The notes below the pieces were generated by a model. That model saw nothing but the letters and a program-made list of their open reading frames with translations. It was not told the origin of the DNA and did no database searches. A stretch of 8,516 bases of DNA, from contig UQXG01000099.1 of NCBI GenBank assembly GCA_900544945.1, forward strand, positions 1-8,516, in the 5' to 3' direction. Origin of the DNA: an uncultured Eubacteriales bacterium. GTDB lineage: Bacteria > Bacillota > Clostridia > Oscillospirales > Oscillospiraceae. Positions 6,253 to 8,516 of the stretch are shown piece by piece (position 1 is the stretch's first letter; each line of letters begins with the position of its first letter). The position numbers were made by a program, and so were the translations under genes.

Positions 6253-6276
6253 AGTGCCGCACAATTGTGCGGCACT
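6253..6276. repeat. 24-bp perfect palindrome, copy 1 of a repeated 22-nt sequence
   Basis: AGTGCCGCACAA is followed directly by its reverse complement. The 22 nt at 6255-6276 recur exactly at 6777-6798. It begins 13 nt after the PBP stop and is followed by ATTTCT, so in RNA a 10-bp stem with an AATT loop might terminate the operon weakly. Exact recurrence of a palindrome 500 bp away points to a dispersed intergenic repeat rather than a dedicated terminator. Confidence 0.75.
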
Positions 6277-6418
6277 ATTTCTGCCTAAGAGGCTTATTTT
6301 ATACGAGTTTTCAGATAGACCCTAAGAAATAATATTATCTGGGTGCTTTCAATAAAACCACCAATAGCAACCTGAAATATTTCTTCGCAGTTCCGGCGAT
6401 GCGGCCGGGGGATTCTGG

Positions 6419-6580
6419 AGGAAGCACTGGATAAACTGGCAAGAGCTGTGAGCGAGAGATTTTTCGGCCAATCAAGGCAGAAAAAGTGGAGAAATACTGG
6501 ATGTATTTCCCGCTTTTTCTGATGAAGAGTGGACGGAAAAGATCCGCCCACAGCCGCAGACAATTTATTCAGTGCTTCCT
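6419..6580. mobile_element. 162-bp non-coding inverted-repeat (MITE-like) element, copy A
   Basis: The ends are inverted repeats: AGGAAGCACTGGATAAA (6419-6435) against TTTATTCAGTGCTTCCT (6564-6580), 16 of 17 matching. The similarity continues inward (AGCTGTGAGCG against CGCCCACAGCC). The centre is another hairpin, with CAGAAAAAG at 6478-6486 matching CTTTTTCTG at 6513-6521 around TGGAT. The whole element is therefore one long imperfect palindrome with no plausible ORF. Its right end, read on the minus strand, matches 8408-8439 at 28 of 32 positions, showing a family. Size, inverted termini and lack of coding capacity fit a MITE. No clear target-site duplication is visible, so mobility is inference. 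Confidence 0.7.
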
Positions 6581-6583
6581 AAC

Positions 6584-6762
6584 GGGGCGGCTTTTCGGCA
6601 GCGCCCCTTGAGCCGGCTTCTTCTCAATGTTCTTGCCGGGACAAGAACATTGCCCCCGGAGGGACCAGAACCGAAAGTTTTCTGCAAAGTATGAGAAAGG
6701 GTTGCCCCTCATCCGTCTCGTGCTTGCGGGGGTCGCACGAGCCACCTTCCCCCAAGGGAAGG
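6584..6762. repeat. Mosaic of intergenic hairpins
   Basis: Four clear inverted repeats lie here: GGGGCG/CGCCCC (6584-6589/6602-6607); CAATGTTCTTG/CAAGAACATTG, an 11-bp perfect stem with a 6-nt loop (6625-6635/6642-6652); CTCGTGC/GCACGAG (6717-6723/6735-6741); and CCTTCCC/GGGAAGG with a CCAA loop (6745-6751/6756-6762). None is followed by a good T run, so they are not obvious terminators. The stretch 6241-6862 has no ORF with an RBS and ordinary codon use on either strand. Confidence 0.55.
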
Positions 6763-6776
6763 CAAGGGATACTGCA

Positions 6777-6798
6777 TGCCGCACAATTGTGCGGCACT
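6777..6798. repeat. Palindromic repeat, copy 2 of the 22-nt sequence
   Basis: It is identical over 22 nt to 6255-6276 and contains a 20-bp perfect palindrome (6777-6796). Flanking bases differ from copy 1, so the repeat unit seems to end close to the palindrome. The two copies bracket the inverted-repeat element and the hairpin mosaic. Confidence 0.75.
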
Positions 6799-6862
6799 GC
6801 CCTTGTATATTCTACACAAAAAAGGCGAAAAGGGATTGTTGGAATCTGTGGTGTTTTTCTCG

Positions 6863-6891
6863 TTGACAAATGTCTTTGCCTGAGATACAAT
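6863..6891 (+). promoter_or_regulatory. Consensus promoter of the leader peptide/SBP unit
   Basis: A perfect TTGACA (6863-6868), a 17-nt spacer and TACAAT (6886-6891) give the best sigma-A promoter in the window. Transcription from about 6898 would produce a leader of about 250 nt before the binding-protein gene, containing a small ORF and a terminator. Confidence 0.88.
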
Positions 6892-6922
6892 ACACCCAAG
6901 AAATCCGAAGGAGGTACGGCGT

Positions 6923-7054
6923 ATGAAGACCCGGAACGAACTGAATCTGCACACGGCGTGCCTTGCCGCGCGAATTAGCGGTCTGCTGGACGCTGCCCAT
7001 GTGGCAGGGTCTGTATGCCTGCTGCCTGTACGAATTAGCATGTCACGGGCGTAA
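6923..7054 (+). CDS. 43-residue leader peptide upstream of the solute-binding protein
   Basis: ATG 6923 has a textbook AAGGAGG (6908-6914) 8 nt upstream and lies 25 nt after the predicted transcription start. It encodes MKTRNELNLHTACL and onward to a TAA stop at 7052-7054. The peptide is rich in Leu, Ile, Val and Ala, with no long run of one amino acid. It contains two related blocks, CLAARIS (13-19) and CLLPVRIS (32-39), each ending in the same codons CGA ATT AGC. A terminator hairpin starts 23 nt after its stop and the binding-protein gene follows. This order (promoter, leader ORF, terminator, amino acid transport gene) is that of translation-coupled attenuation. I do not recognise the peptide as a known family. 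A short independent small protein is the alternative. Confidence 0.62.
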   Translation: MKTRNELNLHTACLAARISGLLDAAHVAGSVCLLPVRISMSRA

Positions 7055-7077
7055 CCGGATTTTCCGTATGTATGGAG

Positions 7078-7109
7078 AAGCGGCTGCGCAAAGGCGTATC
7101 CGCTTTTTT
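7078..7109 (+). terminator. Intrinsic terminator between leader ORF and SBP gene; candidate attenuator
   Basis: AAGCGG (7078-7083) pairs with CCGCTT (7100-7105). Inside, TGCGC (7085-7089) pairs with GCGTA (7094-7098, one G-T wobble) around an AAAG loop, with a single C/T mismatch between the two stems. Six T follow (7104-7109). It lies 40 nt before the SBP start, with no other convincing promoter in between, so it should modulate expression of that gene. Confidence 0.82.
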
Positions 7110-7149
7110 ATAGTTTTATCTTATCTATTTAGAAAAGGAGAAAACGAAA

Positions 7150-8346
7150 ATGAAAAAGTATCTTGCTCTTGCCATGGCTTTTGTCCTGGTGGCAGCCGTC
7201 TTTGCCGGCTGCGGCAACTCCTCCGCGGGAACTGCGACCACGGCTCCCGCTGCCCCCGCCGGTGACGCGGCTCCTGCCGGTACCGGCACCGTGAAGATCG
7301 GCATGTCCGGCCCTCTGACCGGCGGCGCCTCCGCCTATGGCCTGGCCGTGAAGGCCGGCATGGAAGTGGCCGTTGAGGAAATCAACGCCAAGGGCGGTCT
7401 GCAGATCGAGTTCAACGCTCAGGACGATGAGGCTGACGGCGAGAAGGCCGTTTCCGCCTACAACGTGCTGAAGGACTGGGGTATGCAGGTCATGGCCGGT
7501 CAGGTCACCACCGGTTCCGCTCTGGCTGTAGCTCCCGAGTCCGCCGCCGACAACATGTTCAACCTGACTCCCTCCGCCTCCGCCGAGTCTCTGGCTCTGA
7601 CCGGTGACAACATCTTCCAGATGTGCTTCACCGACCCCAACCAGGGCGCTTCCGCCGCTGAGCTGGTATCCACCAAGTTCGCCGGTTCCAAGGTCGGTAT
7701 CATCTACGACTCCTCCGACGACTACTCCTCCGGCCTGTACAAGGGCTTCAGCGAGAAGGCCGCTGAGCTGGGCGTTGAGGTTGTGGCCACCACTTCCTTC
7801 ACCGCCGACAACAAGGCCGACCTGTCCACTCAGGTGACCCAGTGCAAGGACGCCGGTGCTGATCTGGTGTTCCTGCCCATCTACTACACCGAGGCTTCTC
7901 AGATTCTGTCCTACGCCAACAAGATCGGCTATGCTCCCAAGTTCTTCGGCTGTGACGGCATGGACGGCATCCTGACCGTGGAAGGCTTCGACACCGCTCT
8001 GGCCGAGGGCCTGGTTCTGATGACCCCCTTCGATGCCAACGCTTCCGATGAGGCAACCCAGTCCTTCGTTTCCAAGTTCAAGGAGAAGATGGACGGCCTG
8101 GTGCCCAACCAGTTCGCCGCTGACGGCTACGATGTCATCTACGCCATCTACAACGGCCTGACCAACGCCGGTGCCACCGGCAGCGAGTCCGCCGAGGAGC
8201 TGTGCACCATGCTCAAGGAGCAGTTCGCAACCATGACCGTGGACGGTCTGACCGGTACCGGTATGCACTGGGATGCCAACGGCATGATCTCCAAGGCTCC
8301 TGCCGCTGTGGTCATCGAGAACGGTGTTTATGTTCCTATGGCTTGA
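7150..8346 (+). CDS. Branched-chain amino acid-type ABC transporter solute-binding lipoprotein (LivJ-like)
   Basis: This 398-residue protein belongs to the type I periplasmic-binding (LivJ/Peripla_BP_6) fold. A signal peptide of 20 residues ends in the lipobox FAGC (Cys21). A low-complexity Ala/Thr/Pro/Gly linker (about 24-45) then tethers the domain to the membrane. The two-lobed domain starts at VKIGMSGPLTGGAS (48-61), with the family feature AVEEINAKGG (74-83), the ligand-region Ser motif TPSASAES (140-147) and the hinge-side stretch YAPKFFGCDGMDG (261-273). It captures a solute, probably a branched-chain or related amino acid, for an ABC permease that is not in the window. ATG 7150 has AAAGGAG 9 nt upstream. 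Codon use is strongly biased (almost all AAG, CTG, GAC, GCC/GCT, TCC), unlike its neighbours, which suggests high expression. True ligands of this family vary (amides, urea, aromatic acids). Confidence 0.93.
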   Translation: MKKYLALAMAFVLVAAVFAGCGNSSAGTATTAPAAPAGDAAPAGTGTVKIGMSGPLTGGASAYGLAVKAGMEVAVEEINAKGGLQIEFNAQDDEADGEKAVSAYNVLKDWGMQVMAGQVTTGSALAVAPESAADNMFNLTPSASAESLALTGDNIFQMCFTDPNQGASAAELVSTKFAGSKVGIIYDSSDDYSSGLYKGFSEKAAELGVEVVATTSFTADNKADLSTQVTQCKDAGADLVFLPIYYTEASQILSYANKIGYAPKFFGCDGMDGILTVEGFDTALAEGLVLMTPFDANASDEATQSFVSKFKEKMDGLVPNQFAADGYDVIYAIYNGLTNAGATGSESAEELCTMLKEQFATMTVDGLTGTGMHWDANGMISKAPAAVVIENGVYVPMA

Positions 8347-8364
8347 TTTCTGAATCCCATCAAA

Positions 8365-8406
8365 GGGGATGGGAGACCTCCGGTCTCTCATCCCCTAAAG
8401 GGGTTT
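8365..8406 (+). terminator. Hairpin terminator after the SBP gene
   Basis: A 14-bp stem (8365-8378 with 8382-8395, one G-T wobble) closes on TCC, 18 nt after the SBP stop. It lacks a direct T run. An overlapping smaller hairpin, CCCC/GGGG (8392-8395/8400-8403) with a TAAA loop, is followed by TTTCTT and could form instead. Either would favour termination and protect the 3' end of an abundant mRNA. Confidence 0.7.
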
Positions 8407-8407
8407 C

Positions 8408-8516
8408 TTAGGAACCTCTGATTAAATCGTCTGCGGCTGGATAGCGGATCTTTTTCCCTATCCGTGCAGCTTCAAAAGTGGGAAATATAGCGCAGCCGTT
8501 GCCAGCGCAAGCTGGC
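8408..8516. mobile_element. Second inverted-repeat (MITE-like) element, copy B, cut by the window edge
   Basis: Bases 8408-8439 match the minus strand of 6551-6582 at 28 of 32 positions. Similarity resumes at GCGGATCTTTTTCC and at AAAAGTGGGAAATA. If copy B has the same length as copy A, about 50 bp lie beyond the window. It starts right after the SBP terminator. Near the edge GCCAGC/GCTGGC (8501-8506 and 8511-8516) forms a further hairpin. No ORF is supported. Confidence 0.6.

Noticed and set aside
4990..6264. 424-codon open frame antisense to the PBP gene
   Set aside because: It has the same GC-bias shadow character; the sense strand carries all three PBP motifs.
6241..6862. CRISPR array or phage/IS remnant in the gene-free block
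   Set aside because: The repeats are palindromes of differing sequence without regular spacing, and no transposase, integrase or cas fragment is readable in any frame.
6892..7077. Riboswitch or T-box in the SBP leader
   Set aside because: I could not find the conserved T-box sequence or any known aptamer core; a translated leader ORF explains the segment better.
6963..7265. 100-codon frame overlapping the leader peptide and SBP start
   Set aside because: It has no RBS, crosses the attenuator hairpin and enters the SBP gene out of frame; its sequence looks random.
7129..8391. 420-codon open frame antisense to the binding-protein gene
   Set aside because: It is a mirror of the SBP gene's biased third codon positions. 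The product is a Gly/His/Val-rich sequence without a domain, and no RBS fits. The sense frame has a signal peptide, lipobox and family motifs.

Overview
The window looks like chromosome from a GC-rich gut-type Firmicute, most likely an Oscillospiraceae/Clostridium cluster IV relative. The evidence is Gram-positive style lipoproteins with lipoboxes, AGGAGG-type ribosome binding sites, a WYL-family regulator, a SEDS glycosyltransferase paired with a class B penicillin-binding protein (PBP), and gene spacers full of palindromic repeats. The assignment comes from gene content and style only; there is no rRNA or marker gene to confirm it.

Layout. The left edge (1-59) holds the last codons of a plus-strand gene, closed by a strong hairpin terminator (64-97). 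After a 14-bp-arm palindrome (132-163) comes a minus-strand DUF1294 membrane protein (186-461). It lies head-to-head, with only 27 nt between start codons, with a TTG-started lipoprotein of unknown function (489-980). That gene runs tail-to-tail, with overlapping stop codons, into a minus-strand WYL-domain regulator (977-1957). The spacer 1958-2237 carries two outward-facing extended -10 promoters that are the arms of one perfect 13-bp inverted repeat, then a string of hairpins ending in a terminator-like palindrome, then the promoter and RBS of endonuclease IV (nfo, 2238-3065).

A cell-wall operon follows: an FHA domain fused to a RodA/FtsW-type SEDS glycan polymerase (3139-4854) and, 3 nt later, a class B PBP transpeptidase (4858-6240). 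The polymerase would make glycan strands and the PBP would cross-link them. The FHA module suggests control by Ser/Thr phosphorylation, as in the mycobacterial rodA-pbpA/fha/pkn locus but here in one polypeptide.

The 600-nt stretch 6241-6862 has no credible gene. It is a mosaic of palindromes: a 22-nt palindromic sequence occurring twice (6255-6276, 6777-6798), a 162-bp near-perfect inverted-repeat element (6419-6580), and several hairpins. A relative of the 162-bp element starts at 8408 and runs off the right edge.

The last unit is a solute-binding lipoprotein of the branched-chain amino acid (LivJ) type (7150-8346). It is preceded by a consensus promoter (6863-6891), a 43-codon leader ORF with an excellent RBS (6923-7054) and an intrinsic terminator (7078-7109). 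This is the arrangement of a transcription attenuator. The leader/attenuator, the inverted-repeat element family and the hairpin-rich spacer at 2045-2200 are the least explained parts of the window.
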